In this document: piece after piece, positions 12,134-25,424 of the stretch
Position numbering within the stretch: the first letter of the stretch is position 1
Layout: the number at the start of each line of letters is the position of its first letter
Assembly: GCA_027946555.1 (NCBI GenBank)
Contig: JAPEVC010000019.1
Span: forward strand, 124,001-188,000
Origin: Gnomoniopsis sp. IMI 355080
Taxonomy: Eukaryota > Ascomycota > Sordariomycetes > Diaporthales > Gnomoniaceae
Reading direction: 5' to 3'
Length of the DNA stretch: 64,000 nt
Made by a program: the position numbers and the translations under genes
The notes under the pieces: generated by a model
The model's input: the letters and a program-made list of their open reading frames with translations, nothing else
What the model was told of the DNA's origin: nothing
Databases searched by the model: none

Positions 12134-13779
12134 GCACCTATGATTGTTTTTGTTACGGGCTCTTTTGGCTCGGCTGTGGTCTAGAGTCATCATGTGCATC
12201 TTTGTGCGACAGTATTATTTGGTCATGAGACGAACTTGACAGCCCCAGGCGAGACATTAGGCTTTAGTTTGGAAGCGCTTTTGCGCCCTTTGTTACGATT
12301 TTCCCATTTTGTGCGTCAGTGATCTAGCCGAGGCCATCCATTTTTTCCCTCCCCACGATTAAGCTAGTGCCATGCTGCAAGCTCATTTCCAAGTTATCCC
12401 GTTCTCTTTCCACCTCGTATATCCTTGGCTATGGTCGTCTACTTTGCTGCATGAGCACGGAAGTTGTCCGACTGATGATAACCGAAAAGTTGGCACGATC
12501 ACTCTGGCAGCCTTTTATATTTTCATTTTTGGAGCAAAAATAAAAGAAAGAGCGCACAGAACGACGGCGGCTATTTTGGAACGTCGTCCTTGATGGGAGC
12601 GAAGCGTCATGATCTCTTGCTGGGATCTGTAGGGGCTGTTTAGCCCGTTGTATTCAAGTTCCAATATCAGCACCTGCTATGCTGGGTGAAAGTCATGATC
12701 TTCCAGGAAATTCGTTGATCACTTTAATTTGGTAATGAGCCATCTGCTAAGTACCTAGGTAGGTATTGGTCCTGTCTGATATCAGATAACGATATAGGGT
12801 GTGGACGCTACGTTCCCGGAATACACATACGCTGCGGAAGCATAATTAGTGGAGTACCCGGATCTCGTGCAACTTTCTTGGCCAGGCCCATGGCTACCTA
12901 AAGCATACAGATTAGCCGAGGCTTTGAATTGCATTGGTCCTCAAGGCCGTGGATTCTAGGTCACATTTCACAAGGCTATCATTTTGCTCCGCAACCCCGG
13001 ACGATCGCGTTTTGATTAGCCCTGGGGGTTCATTGCCAGGTCCGTTGGCCTAGACTCTACCCCAGTATCGGCTCTATATATCTAGGCAGATCTCCTAGCG
13101 TCTCCCCAAGTTGGCAACTTGTTCCAGACCTCAATGATTTTTATTTGCTTGAAAACCCACAGCTCTCATGTGGTTTCTTCTACGCTATCAAAATCCTTTT
13201 GATACTTGCCTCGGCTCTCACTTTGGCTCACTCCAGGGCTCGGACAGCTCCCGGTCCTGTCTGCTCGTTCACTCTCTCCATTTTCTCGTACGAATAGCTG
13301 CTGTCCCCAATCATGGTGGCTTGACCCTGAGGACTTCACGAAGATGGCCTCGGAACTCCTGCCTGGGCAAGCGCCCTCCCTCCCCTCCGCCAGTGGCCTA
13401 AGCACAGTTTGATACACTATGGCTCACTTCCTTCGTTCAAACATGAGAAGGTGGTCGATGTTTGGTTGGTAACACTGTGACCTCCATTTAGGCTTAAGTG
13501 AAGCCTACATGCCGTTCCAAAGTAGGGCAGTGCGACTAATGGCTCGAATTGGCGCATTCAGACCAGTCCTGCAATTCATGGATACTTCAACTTTCTCGGG
13601 ACGGAAAGACCACTCTCAGAGAAGACTTCATCCTCAAGGCCACTTTCTTCATTGTACATCCTTCCCGTCAATTTGTTGTGTGGATTATTGGGCCGACTGT
13701 TGGTGCTCTGTACTTTTGGGTTTGAATCCGGACGGGTGGATGGTCTCGAATGACTTCCCATTGCCGCTCAATCTCAACT
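12134..13779. other. intergenic, no gene seen
   Basis: About 1.6 kb between the tRNA and the 3' end of the Zn2Cys6 gene. It holds an ACCTAGGT palindrome at 12753-12760. Short open frames at 13166-13417 (both strands) overlap one another and show no recognisable product. Confidence 0.5.
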
Positions 13780-16452
13780 TCAAGGTTGGAAAGGATGCGG
13801 TGGTCCATGCTGTTGTTGGCCTGCCATGTTTCCAAAAGACGCGCTGATTGGCTGTAATGAAGAGACAGCTTCAAAGACCTGATCCGAAATGCCATGATGC
13901 TGAAGTCGATTTTCGAGTCTGTCGTTTTTGAAACGATCTGGACACTGAAAGAAGGCCTGTCGCTCCCCCGGCGGCGTTCTGCTGGGCGACTCATCAGTGT
14001 TGCCCATCATAATCTCGTGATGGCTCAGGCGATGACCGAATCCAGAAAACGACCCTTGCCGTGCCCGATAGTCCGTCTGGAACTCCGACGAGACCGACGT
14101 CGTCTGTTGATGATGGTTATACGTGGAGGGATTCGGCCCATGACGAGCAGGATCTTGGAAGCCCGAAGCAGTTCCCGGAGTCTGGATGCCCAATTTCGAG
14201 AGCTCCCGTAAAATCAGACCGCAAGCACTGCCAACGATGGGATTGATATCCTTGAGCCGCGAAAGCGCGCGGATACAAAAGTCTAGCTTCCGGAGCGCTG
14301 GTTGCTGCTGTTGTTGTTCTTCCTCCGTCAACATGCCAGACATGCCGGCTGCGGCTTGTACCTGAAGCAAGAATATCGAAGAAGCGATGTAGACACTGTA
14401 GCTCAGGGAGAGCACGGATCGATAGATGCCGAACGACCTGCAGAAGAGATCGAAGATGGCAATGATGGCGGTCGCCGAGGAGACGCACTCGAGCAGATGT
14501 TTGGCTCGGTTGGTGTCCGCAGAGGAGCGGTCGCGTGAGAGCATCGGTCGGTGCAGAAGGATGTTGAAGGTATGGTATAAGCAACTGGTGATGAATCGGT
14601 CAGGAATGTGCTTTCACTGGCAGGCTGAGGCTGATGACGACTTACTTGAGAGTGACCACATGGCTCGGTGGTGAAAGCGGCGGTAACGAGCTGGCCTCAA
14701 TTTTCAGGAAGCCCTCCAAACCATCCCACCACTCCTTCAGGGCGGCTTCTTGCTTGACCAAGCAGTCCTGCATCTCGGACTCGTTGTTCTGTCGCAACGG
14801 GTCGTACATGTGAATCAAAATCTGGTTAAAAATGACGGAAAGCTGGCACATGCGCATGAAGCATGAGGTCGAGTGCGCTGCGATTGGGGGGTATTTGACG
14901 CCATCAGGATATGCCAGTCCAAAAGGCGCCCACATTTCGTTCTCATTGGAATCGTCGACTGCGTTAAATTGTCAGTTGCGTACCAAAAATACAGAGCAAG
15001 GACGCAGAACATACGCATCAACTGTGGTGGAGACACCGTCGACTGTTGCAGGCTGGGCGATCTGCCCAGATACAGACTGATTATCTTGTCCCAGAAATAA
15101 CAGCTCCAGAACAGCCGCCGACGAATCTCGATGTCTTCGTCACTGAATGGAATGTCATCTGTGTATCTTTGGCTGTCGACACATATCCCCAGATGGTCGA
15201 TCATCCGGAACGCCATGCCGCTATACATCCATGCCTGTGACGTGTTGCCTTGACTGCATTCTTGCGCACTGAGTAGCAATAGAGTCTGCACCGTCGGGAT
15301 GGTTGCTACGCCTCTGGCAATCTCGTCGAATACCATGGTCCGAGCATGTCGACCGAATACAGCGCCGCCGTCGTACTCGCGCTCAAGAATCTCACGCGTG
15401 TTCTTGTCCCAGCGACCCCATCGGACTGAATGTGAAAGAATGGCATTCAAGAGAGTGTGTGAGTAATATTGTCCAAGCAACTGCATGTCACGCGTGAAGG
15501 CGGGACGGTAAATAAAGTTGAACAGGGGCTGGATCCAGCACCAATGAGTGTGCACGAGGTATTGAAATGGTTCCTACATGAAACAGGTCAGTTCAGCTCC
15601 TGCATTTGGACCGCAAATGGCCATGTTTCTTCGTGTCTAAACGCAAAAGACACAAAAGCTGTTCCAGGGTTGCTCACCGGTATTTCAGAAAGGTCCTCCA
15701 GGGCACGTTGCTGCCAAGCATTATTCACAAGACGCTCCCTCCTACCGTTCACAGGGTCTTCGGACAGGGGCGGACTCGGCGCATCAATCTCCTGTCCTAC
15801 GTATTCACTGGGCAGGTGAAAGAAACTCGTGGCACCGTGATACGTAAGCACCCCTCTCTCGTCCAGCTTCAATTCCCTGAAGGTGCCTGTCAAGCCTTCC
15901 CCCGGCTCGTGACCATGGCGGGAGCCGTCGAAGGATGCTGTCACGGGGCGTTCCGAAGCTTGTTGCTGCGGTTGAGACAGTGTTTGCGACTGAGATCTGG
16001 ACAATTGATCCTCGAGTTCCTTTATCCGCTCTTCCAGGCGTTGAGTGTAGGAAAGGGTTGGGTTTCTGCACTGGTCAGCAGGGATCACGCGGAGAGCAAA
16101 GACGACAAACTTCTGATGATGTAGATCGAAATGGGAGGCGTGCGCGACGGCACCTCCTCACATTTGAGAGGAACATGAACGGAGGTAGTTGGCATCCGAG
16201 GCGAAGGTAGCCACAGTCAACGAACAGAGGCCCGGGAGCCGACAACACTCACAGCTTATAGACGCAGGCATCGTTTCGAGCCAGACACCGGCTACAGATG
16301 GGCTGCTCGCCTCCGCACTTGACTTTACGCCGGCGACAAGGCTCGCACGAGAAGGCGCTCTTCTTGGTGGCCCTTGCCGAGCTTGCGGTGGTGGTGTTGT
16401 TGTGGTGTCCATTGCCATTTCCATTGTGGGCAGATTTTGGTGCAGGTGACAT
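13780..16452 (-). CDS. Zn(II)2Cys6 transcription factor, NirA-like layout
   Basis: Predicted 754-residue nuclear regulator. Exons on the minus strand: 16452-16253, 16065-15678, 15573-15015, 14958-14646, 14584-13780. The N-terminal zinc cluster is complete: Cys 36, 39, 46, 53, 56 and 63 with spacing 2-6-6-2-6. A linker and a short coiled coil follow (QRLEERIKELEDQL), encoded at the start of exon 2. The middle is a fungal_trans domain (PF04082) with HTHWCWIQPLFNFIYRP, VQTLLLLSAQE, AFRMIDHLGIC and RLFWSCYFWDK. The block order and wording resemble NirA/nit-4 relatives that control nitrate or other catabolic genes. The true nitrate regulator cannot be distinguished from paralogues. The C-terminal tail is glutamine and histidine rich. 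The gene is divergent from GH127 at 18483 across 2 kb; a regulatory link is only a possibility. Confidence 0.88.
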
Positions 16453-18482
16453 TCTTGCAGGATAGGGCGACGGGGCTCTGCCTCGAGGAATCCGCAGAAC
16501 AATGGCGTTGAAGAGAGCGGTAGACAGTATGGCAGCTCAGGATTGGATAAGATTGTGTTCTACAGATTAGATCGGGAGAGATGAGGAGATGCCCGAAAGC
16601 TTGTTGTGGATCCTCCTCCCAGGAGGACCGGTAGCCGGTTCGTAGAGTACCACAGCTGAGCAGGTACTATATGGTACTTTGCCTGTTTTTTAACGTCTTG
16701 ATTTCTCCGGCACTGGTTCGGAGCCGATAGGCACAGTCTGCAAGTCAGTTCTGGACGGATATCCAGGTAGGCTCTCGCTCGGATGATGGGTGAGCTCGCT
16801 CAAACGTAATAGTTTATGTCCCTGGCTGACAGGGAGCGGAATGAGTAAACACAAGAGCCAAGAACGCTGTCGGACTGTCGAAGCAGAGCAAGGTACACAA
16901 GTCGTCCAGTAATAAAGATGTCGTGAAGCAAAACTGTAATGGCCCTGTGCGAAAAGACTTCACGTTGGCTGCAGGTGGTAGGGCTGGAGGGCATGGCACA
17001 CTCGCGCCGGCAACCGGCCACCGACAGACGCGCGAGAGCAGGACAGACAACTGGATCTATGTGGATTGGGTACTTAATATCGTCATGCCCCACCGTCGTG
17101 AGCCCCAGAAGGGAAATCCCGACGACCGCCCGTCGCAAATCGCATCGAAGTTTCGAAATGCGAGACAAGGATGGCATTTGTCAACCAGGAGCATCAGAGG
17201 AGCCGGATCCGTACAGTGCTGGCTTGTGCAAAGTAATATGGCGGCTGATGCGCCGAGAAGGAAACGTCGAGGTCACTCTTGCGGGTCTCCCAAACAGCCA
17301 ACTAAGCCTGCCCGGGCGGCCAAGTGGCAGACAGACATGGCAGAGTTGGATGCCGCTGGGTGCTCACGGGCCCGGCTGGTTTGGGATGAGAAAAGACTGC
17401 AACACTGCGAGTCAAAGGCGTGGCAAAAGAACAAGGAATCCGTAAACAGTGAATATTCAGTCAGTAGCCGTTGCCAGGGGGGCCTATAGTATCATGACCT
17501 CCATTTGGACTCTGTGTGCGGATCCGTGAATTGGTTCAAAGGCTCTCATCAGCCTAGCCTGCTTAGCAGTGGTGTCGGGGAAAATATTCAGCGGGGCTCT
17601 CGGAGTGAGGAATGAGTCGAGCAGCGTGACGTAGGTAGGTCTGTCGATCGCTATCGGGAGCTCCCGATGCATTTCTAAAACTCCGTTTTTTCCATTGCCA
17701 TAGTATATCCGTAGTGCATATATCCATGGGTTTGTCCACTCTCCCTATGTAGTACTCGTTAGGTACTGTGCAGCCAGTCCAGCAGTCGACTACACCCTTC
17801 GTCTAAGAACCACCACATTCATACTGCCAAGACTTCACCACTCTTATTCGTATCCATACTCGTATATAGGAGCGACTACTCCGAACCCAAGTCCCCATAA
17901 TATCGTGTCGTTGTCCTTACGCCTACCTAAGCCGCATAGGTAGTCAGCCTCCCCTGAACAAGGTACCGAGGCTTCCGAGATGAGAGCTTTTCTGGAGCCG
18001 CAGGGACCTTCTCGGGCGAGTCCCGATCCTAAACGGGCGAAAAAGATCATGGAACCCCATATCCGGCACCCCTCTCTCGCCTCCGCGGGACCGATACTAC
18101 CTATGTAGCATTTGGACAGCAATTTGGACAGTCGGGCGGCCTGGTGGGGTTGATCTTGCCCTCAACGACACGTTACGCTAATGCTATTTGCGATAAGCCA
18201 AAATATGCAGCTCGCAAGTGCAACATCGTAATCAACGGCCACCAATGGCCACGCCCTACACGACAGCCACATGATTGTTTATCAAAACCCCGACCAGAGA
18301 CTGGTCAAATATGGGCGCAAACCACGCTGTATTTGGAAGCTAGTTGACATCCTCCCTATGCTGGTACTTGCCCAGTTGATATCTAGTCGCGGGCATGAAG
18401 GCTACAAGTATTACTGCAGAGCCCAAAGGCTCTGACCAACCTCAATGTCGAGCCCTTGGCATCTTTGATTAAGACGGTCAGC
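16453..18482. other. 2-kb divergent promoter region
   Basis: Separates the Zn2Cys6 factor (-) from the GH127 gene (+). Overlapping frames at 16923-17489 are rich in Arg, Gly and Pro and look like GC-driven chance. No homology or splice structure was recognised. Confidence 0.45.
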
Positions 18483-20749
18483 ATGAAGTCATTGCACGTC
18501 TCTTGTATACTCGCTGTCGGCCTTGTAACCACTCCGGTGGCTGCAGAGGCTCAGCCTCGTGAGTCTGAGTGATCGCTCCTGGACTGGAAGACCGGAGACA
18601 GTGCAAACTAATCGCAAGATACAGTTGTGCCGCTCGCGTTCGAGCCTTTCGGATTAGGAAGTATTAAGCCGCAGGGGTGGCTATCCGATCAACTCGTCTT
18701 GTCAGCCAATGGCCTCGGGGGCCACCTGATGGACTTTTGGAAGTACGTGCACGACAGTGCGTGGATAGGCGGCGACAGTGAGTACAGCGTCCTCCACGAG
18801 GCATTCCCATACTGGCTCAACGCCATGGTGCCGCTCGCCTATGGAGTCAACGACGCACGCCTGATTGCCCAAGTCCGAAATACGACAAATTACGTGCTGG
18901 GCCACCAGCAGAGCGACGGCTGGCTTGGGTATGAGACGGGGACGGACCGCAATGTGTGGCCACGAAACCTCCTCTGCCTGGCCTTGATCCAAATTGCCGA
19001 AGCGGATCCTGACTACACCGAGCGCGTGGTAGATTCGATGCACCGATTTGCTGTCCTGCTCAATTCCATGTTGGCCGACAATTACACCGGTTTCATCTAC
19101 CACGACGGCGATGAATACGTCGAGGGAGCTACGGAATGGGGACTCTCCCGTGCGCAGGATATGATGGTTCCGCTACAGTGGCTGTTTGACTACTACCCGC
19201 GAAACAACTCGCAGATCCTGCTGGACAGCATGCAGTACCTGTACGAAGCTGGAGTGAACTGGGACTACTGGTACCAGGCCGATGTATTTCCACGGGGTGA
19301 GCTCGACATGTTGAACCAGACCTTCTACAACGACCAGCCGTGGGAATACCAGCATGGGGTCAATATTGGCGAGGGTCTGAAAGCCTGCGCAGTATATCGG
19401 AGATTTCTGCACGATGATTCGCTGGTGGCGCTGAATTTCCAGGGTGTTAACTGGACCTTTACGTACCACGGGGCTGCAAGTGGGACAATACTTGCTGATG
19501 AGTATATCAATGGAGTTCAGCCATATATGGGGTGAGTTTCGAGACCGAGGAAAATCTATGATGCATGCTTCAAGACGTTCTGACACGGCCCCGCGACGGT
19601 AGATCCGAGACGTGCACGGCAGTCGAGACTATGTACTCTCTTAGCTACTTGTACCAAGCCCTGGGCAACAACTATTACGCAGACCGGGCAGAGTTGGCAT
19701 CATACAACGCACTCCCTGTCGCTCTCACGCCAGACTGGTGGGCGCGACAGTACATGGCAGAGCCCAATCAACCTTGGTCAAAGAACTTGAGCACGACGCC
19801 CTTCTCGGACGTGAACACGGTAGGGCAGATGTACACGCTGGAGGGCAATTATCCTTGCTGCACAGTTAATCACCCTCAGGGATACCCAAAGTTCCTGTCG
19901 GCCTCGTATGTACAGGTCGGCTCAGATGGCGTTGCCCACGCACTACTGGCACCTGCCAATCTGAGCGTGACGTTGAAGAACGGCGCAAACGTTAGCATCG
20001 TCACTGACACAAACTATCCATTCGATCTGAACATCCTTTACAACGTCACGACAGACGCAGCATTCGACTTCTATGTCCGAGTTCCGGGGTGGGCAGATCA
20101 GTCTTCTAGCACGACCACGGTCTCTTCGACGGGATCCGGAACAGGCAAAGGGAATGGTACAGCGGTGACAGTGACCCCTGACGCAGAGAGTGGTCTGCAC
20201 CTGGTGGGCACGCTGGCCAAGGGAAACACCCTGGTCTCGTACCAACTATCGACGGCGATCCGTACTGAGGAGCGAGCCAATAGCTCTGTAGCGGTTTACT
20301 ACGGTGCTCTGCTGTATGGGTTGTCGATTTCGAGCGAGAACTCGTCGTCGATACCGTACGACTATACGACCAACGCACCAATGGCACCTGGCTATGCACC
20401 GGCCGAGGCGCGGGACTGGACGATCATCAATACGTCGCCCTGGAACTATGCCATCGACCCCTCGACACTGGTTTATCACTATTCGGGGGAGGCAGCGCCG
20501 GGTAGGAGCTTGGCTAATCCAATCTGGTCTCCAGGAGCGCCGCCAAATTACATGACAGTGCAGGCGTGTTTGATTGACTGGTCGCTGTATCTGGGCAGTG
20601 TTCCTGGCCTGGTGCCCTCAGAAGAGGATCGTGAGTGTGTTGGTGATGCTGTAGAGGTTGAGTTGAGACCGTACGGGAGTACCAAGTTGCACTTGGTGGA
20701 TTTGCCGACGATTGATCTTTCCACGGTATCCAAGAGGGAAGAGTACTAG
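18483..20749 (+). CDS. Secreted GH127 (DUF1680) beta-L-arabinofuranosidase-like protein
   Basis: Predicted 709-residue secreted glycoside hydrolase. Exons: 18483-18558 (signal peptide, ending AAEAQP), 18625-19531, 19603-20749. The short first exon is supported by a gtgagt donor, an acag acceptor and restored frame into VPLAFEPFGLGSIKPQGWL. The (alpha/alpha)6 barrel carries the family's thiol-zinc active site: ETC (Glu about 330, Cys about 332) and the vicinal pair in YPCCTVNHPQG (Cys about 413 and 414). In characterised GH127 enzymes one of this pair is the nucleophile and Glu plus three Cys bind zinc. All four ligands are present, so the enzyme should be active. It would release arabinose from plant glycoproteins or pectin. 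GH146 is the nearest alternative family. Confidence 0.85.
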
Positions 20750-22031
20750 TTATAGTCAGCTTGTGTAGGTGTGTGCCAATGTATCCGCGCTGAATAGCAT
20801 TGTGCATTGTATGCCCAGCGAAACAAAGGCTTAGTACATGTATCTTAGCTGACCTGTCCCAACCCTTAGCCTGCTGGGACTATACCCAAGTTACGGGAGA
20901 TCGCCAGCATTCATCCATACATCACATCTGATATGTTCTCACCCCTGCACTAATTGACAGCCTCCGCTTAATTGAGTCTCTACGTGACTGTGTTGTTGCT
21001 GGAGTCACGAAGCTTTCAGGGTCTCTTGAAGTATATGACTGATCTGGTGTCCAGTGATGCGTAGTAGCTGCAGAGTGGCACTCGAGTCGTCCCTTATACT
21101 TCAGGGGCCATGCACTCTAATCCATCTAAGGTTTTGATGGTAGCGCTGTTCATTGGTTGTCAGAGCTTTTTGGATGCCGGGCCGAGACCAGGATTGCCGG
21201 AATGAAGTCTTGGTGTGGCTGGCTTTTTCTTGAGGATATCTAGGTGTGATTGCTGTGTTATTCTCAATCCGCTGAGGACTGCCCGAATCTCCAGACCATC
21301 AAAGTGGAGGCTTATACTCTCTTCTGTGGAGCCCTCTTTGTTGCAAATACCAACTTGCCATTTGTTCAAAGGCTTGGCCTGTGAAAGCTAGTCGATTACG
21401 GCGGCAGCTGCGGTGCCGGTAAAGAGGTCTTCCGGTCCTTACCTAGGTACACCGGGAAGCTTGACGTCAGGGCTGGTCTGCACCCGAAGAAATCCTTCAA
21501 GCCAAAGCCAAGGCGCCAGTCTACTTCATCAGCCTCACGGGCAACCCACCACCAAGCGCAACACATCGGCTCACGAATCGCGTTTCTTTTGCTTCTTTGG
21601 ACTTATTTACGGACCTAGCATCTAGCCTCAACGGCAGTCTTCCGATCCCTCGGACCACACTAACGCCCACATCCCTCTGGCCTCTTTCAATGTGTTAGCA
21701 AGAAGAAAAGCTCTCACCTATGAACACCTGCAGCAACATCTCGCCTCCTGACGAGCCCGACGATGTCTGACAATCTCCTTCAGACTCACCTCTAGTGGAT
21801 CACCAATCCTCTAGCACTTCTCTACCGGTCGTGATCTTGTCGAAGCCTTCCCAGCATTGAACCATTCCACACCGCCGATCAATCGCTCCTGGACATTGTG
21901 GAATGCCCAGCAACGCCCTCCTATCCGTACCCTCTCGATCATCCTCGAGTGACGTTGCCGCCTATCTTTTCGAGACCCTGCACGTCACATACTCCTATAT
22001 CTTTAGGAAGGCCTTACCTTAATTCGTCACA
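20750..22031. other. intergenic plus long 5' region of carrier gene
   Basis: No gene seen. It contains an ACCTAGGT palindrome at 21441-21448. The last several hundred bases are pyrimidine rich (CT tracts), typical of a fungal promoter and leader. Confidence 0.5.
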
Positions 22032-23236
22032 ATGGCTGCTGTACGTTGGCAAAACTCCCCATCCCCGGGTCCAATTCCTTGTCTTTTGCCCCTCCTCGAG
22101 CCCGCCTTGGTCCTTCAAGCAGCTGACACAGTCGCGAAGTCCCCAAGCGGGTCCCCCAGCGGCTTGCCCCCAGGCTTTCCTAATCCTCACGGCCCGGCAC
22201 CTCCAATAAAAGCTCTCGAGCATCTCCAAAACTTCGTCTCCCAACCCGTCGTCGCGGCCTTTTGCGCCGGCGGTGTCGCGGGCGCTGTCTCGCGTACCGT
22301 CGTCTCACCCCTCGAGCGCCTCAAGATCCTCTTCCAGGTCCAGTCCGCCGGCCGCAACGAGTACAAGCTTTCCGTGGGCAAGGCTCTGAAGAAGATGTGG
22401 GTTGAGGAGGGCTGGCGCGGCTTCATGCGCGGCAACGGCACCAACTGCATCCGGATCGTGCCCTATTCGGCCGTACAATTTGGTAGCTACAACTTTTACA
22501 AGCGCACCTTCTTCGAGTCGACCCCTGGTGCCGATCTGTCCGCCGCCATGCGCCTGACCTGCGGTGGTATCGCCGGCATCACCTCCGTCACGTTCACATA
22601 CCCGCTCGACATCGTGCGCACGCGACTGTCGATCCAAGGCGCCAGCTTCGAGGGTCTAAAGAAGGGTACGGGCGACAAACTGCCAGGCATGTGGGCTACC
22701 ATGCGTGATATGTACAAGACCGAGGGTGGCTTCCTGGCCCTGTACAGAGGCATCGTACCCACGGTGGCCGGTGTCGCGCCGTACGTGGGTCTGAACTTTA
22801 TGGTGTACGAGCAAGTGCGCCAGTACCTGACTCCGGACGGTGATAAGAATCCAAGCGCAGTGCGCAAGTTGGCAGCAGGGGCCATCTCTGGTGCCGTAGC
22901 ACAGACTTGCACATATCCATTGTAAGTGCTTTTGTTTTTGGCGCGTCAAGAAGTGCAAGCAATGAGCGTGGACCTGAATGCTAACGGATGGTGGGTGACA
23001 GTGACGTGTTGCGCCGACGGTTCCAGATCAACACGATGGCGGGCATGGGATTACGGTACACATCCATGTGGGACGCCTTCACGCGCATCGTTCAACAAGA
23101 GGGCTTCAAGGGCCTGTACAAGGGCATTGTGCCGAATCTGCTCAAGGTCGCCCCCAGCATGGCCTCCAGCTGGTTGAGTTTCGAGATGACACGAGACTTC
23201 CTGGTGGACTGCCGTCCCAAGGAGCTGGCGATGTGA
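22032..23236 (+). CDS. Mitochondrial carrier, YPR011C-like (APS/PAPS type)
   Basis: Predicted 374-residue inner-membrane carrier (PF00153). Exons as read: 22032-22921 and 23002-23236. Three repeats carry the signature PX[DE]XX[KR]: SPLERLK, YPLDIVR and YPFDVLR, the third rebuilt across the intron. The closest family I recognise is yeast YPR011C (adenosine 5'-phosphosulfate / PAPS transport), near the SLC25A24/42 group. Paralogues with other nucleotide substrates are possible. The N-terminus is uncertain. ATG GCT GCT is followed at once by gtacgt, a good donor, and an intron from 22041 to an AG near 22140 would remove an odd Pro/Leu-rich stretch. Without it the frame stays open from the same ATG. 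The transporter core is unaffected. Confidence 0.88.
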
Positions 23237-25424
23237 GTCAGCGACTCTTCAGCGAGTCATTCTCAGACCATAGGACTCGGAAGATCACAATGGAAGACCA
23301 AAGCAAGTGTCTCAAAGAACAAGGGTCGACCTGATGGTTTAATCGACAAGAATGGAGGACCACAACGATGATACCCAACCAATAAACACCATACCAACCT
23401 CAACCTACAGCACTGAAGGCAACATGGGCATCAAGACCGCCCTCCCAGGTTTTGTCATGGGAGACAAAGCACCACTGCACTCTGTCTATTACTGGAATTT
23501 CGCTTGTATAACACCATAAGCACTGCACTGTGGCAACATTTGACAGCCCAAAGGTGGCCTTTTGTATGCTGGCGATTAGAATGGCGATTGAAGAAAAGTG
23601 TAGAGGACCAGGCCTTGTATCTTTGAATGTGTTCATGCCTTGGTTGGTGTACCCAATCTTGAATCAGAAGGAAGGACTTTCAAGCACAGCAGTCTAGCTG
23701 TGCCGGAGATCAGGAGGTAATTAAATGAACGGGAGAACGGATGGGTGGATGCATTGACTGGCCGCTTAGAACTTAGATGGCATGACTTTTCTATATGCAT
23801 TACTGGTTGTGCTGTACAAAAAAGAATAAAATATAGTACTATACCGGAATACCCTTGAAGTTGACACAGGAAGCACTGCTACTAAAATGGGCCTACAATG
23901 AATAGAATTGGGATTTTATGGGGGCTGATGTTGTAGAAAAATGTCTGAAGGCCGCAGGATGAAGCTTTTTCTCCCATCAATAGCGACAAGATGATTGGCT
24001 GAGGTCCTCGATCAAGATAACTAAAAGGCACTTCTAAATTTACGCACTTTTCTCATGGACTGATGGCCCTCTCCATCAGCGACGTTATCTTCCCGTTCTG
24101 ATGATGTATTACAAGCTTGACTGCATCTAAGTTCCTGGGAGGCTGCAGGTACTGGTTGGGTCTTCGACAAGTGGTCTAGAATTTTTTCAACCTTCAAAAG
24201 AACAAGGCTATATCATATCTGTGGTTGAGAGAGATGGCGATTATTTCTTTGAAGCTTACATTGCACACCGTCTTGGAAAGGTCACCAGCTCATTCGCAAA
24301 GTAAGCGTATGCTTGGAATTTGGTGCTGACTGGTAACATGGAACATGCCTGGCGACGAGACTCGTCATGGCACGGCTCATTGAGTTTGGCAGCTGAGAAG
24401 TCTATAAACGGTTCTGGTTTGTGCGGTAGTGTTCCAGTAATCTTCAAAGTGCTGGTTACCTAGGTAGCTTTGCAGAAGATGAATACTGGCCGGTCCATAG
24501 GGCTGAAGCGGACCGAGTGTGCTGGGACGGGATCGCAGTCTAAGTTGAGCTCTGATAACAGCCAAGAATCGAATTGCTCAAAACTTCCTTCCGTATAAGA
24601 AATAACAGAGAATATCTTGTCTCGCAAAATGTCGTGCAGCTGACTGCTCTATTCGACTTCCGCAGATTGAACACTGCGAAGACCAACCCTTTGCGAAGGA
24701 TGGCAACTCAGCATGAAGAAGCTTTCGTGAATAAGATATGGTGTCTGGACCTAATATAGCGTCCAATAGCCATTGGTAGATGAGCCGCACCATCAATTTG
24801 CTAAACTTGAACGATTAATTCAGAACGTGATGTATTTCAGAATAGCCGTGACGCAGGGGCACTTGGAATAAAATGGTGTGTCGGGACATCAAATATAGAC
24901 CAAGCGGGTAGCACTCTGAGTGCGTGGACTTCTGAATCATGATAGCTCTGCTCTCGGCCGCTGCAACAGTTTCAATTTGCATTTGTTAATAATTCTCGTC
25001 CTCAAGGACATTTTCCCGCCTCTCGTTGCCCTTCTCTGGATACTACCAGCTAAGTGAGTCTTTGCCGAATTGACGCGCAATTCTATAAGTACCTTTTCAA
25101 TGAGCCAGAGCAGGTGACTAAAGCGGTCTGGGTATTTTCTTTCACTACTTGCGGTGCGGGCCTTTTGCTGCTTGCATCAATGGGTATAAAAGGTCGACGG
25201 GTAAATCTCGGGTCTAGAGATGTCGTCGGTTGCGGATCAATGGACGGGCCGACGCTAGCTGGAGAATAAGTGGGTCGGGACTCCACCAATGAGGAAGGAA
25301 CCCACCAAGCAAATTCCTGTGTCTGGTCGAACTTTTCGCTTCTGTCTTGTTGTCGAGCTTTTCTTTTCCTACTAACCACCAGCCAGCATCATATCCATCT
25401 CGACACCTCGAGTCAACAGCCAAG
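23237..25424. other. 2.2-kb intergenic region, no gene seen
   Basis: AT-richer than the flanking genes, with an ACCTAGGT palindrome at 24458-24465. Short frames on both strands have no recognisable product. The right end is the pyrimidine-rich promoter of the ribosomal protein gene. Confidence 0.5.

Noticed and set aside
16923..17489. 188-codon plus-strand frame between the NirA-like factor and GH127
   Set aside because: Composition follows local GC content, other overlapping frames are equally open, and no homology or splice structure is seen.
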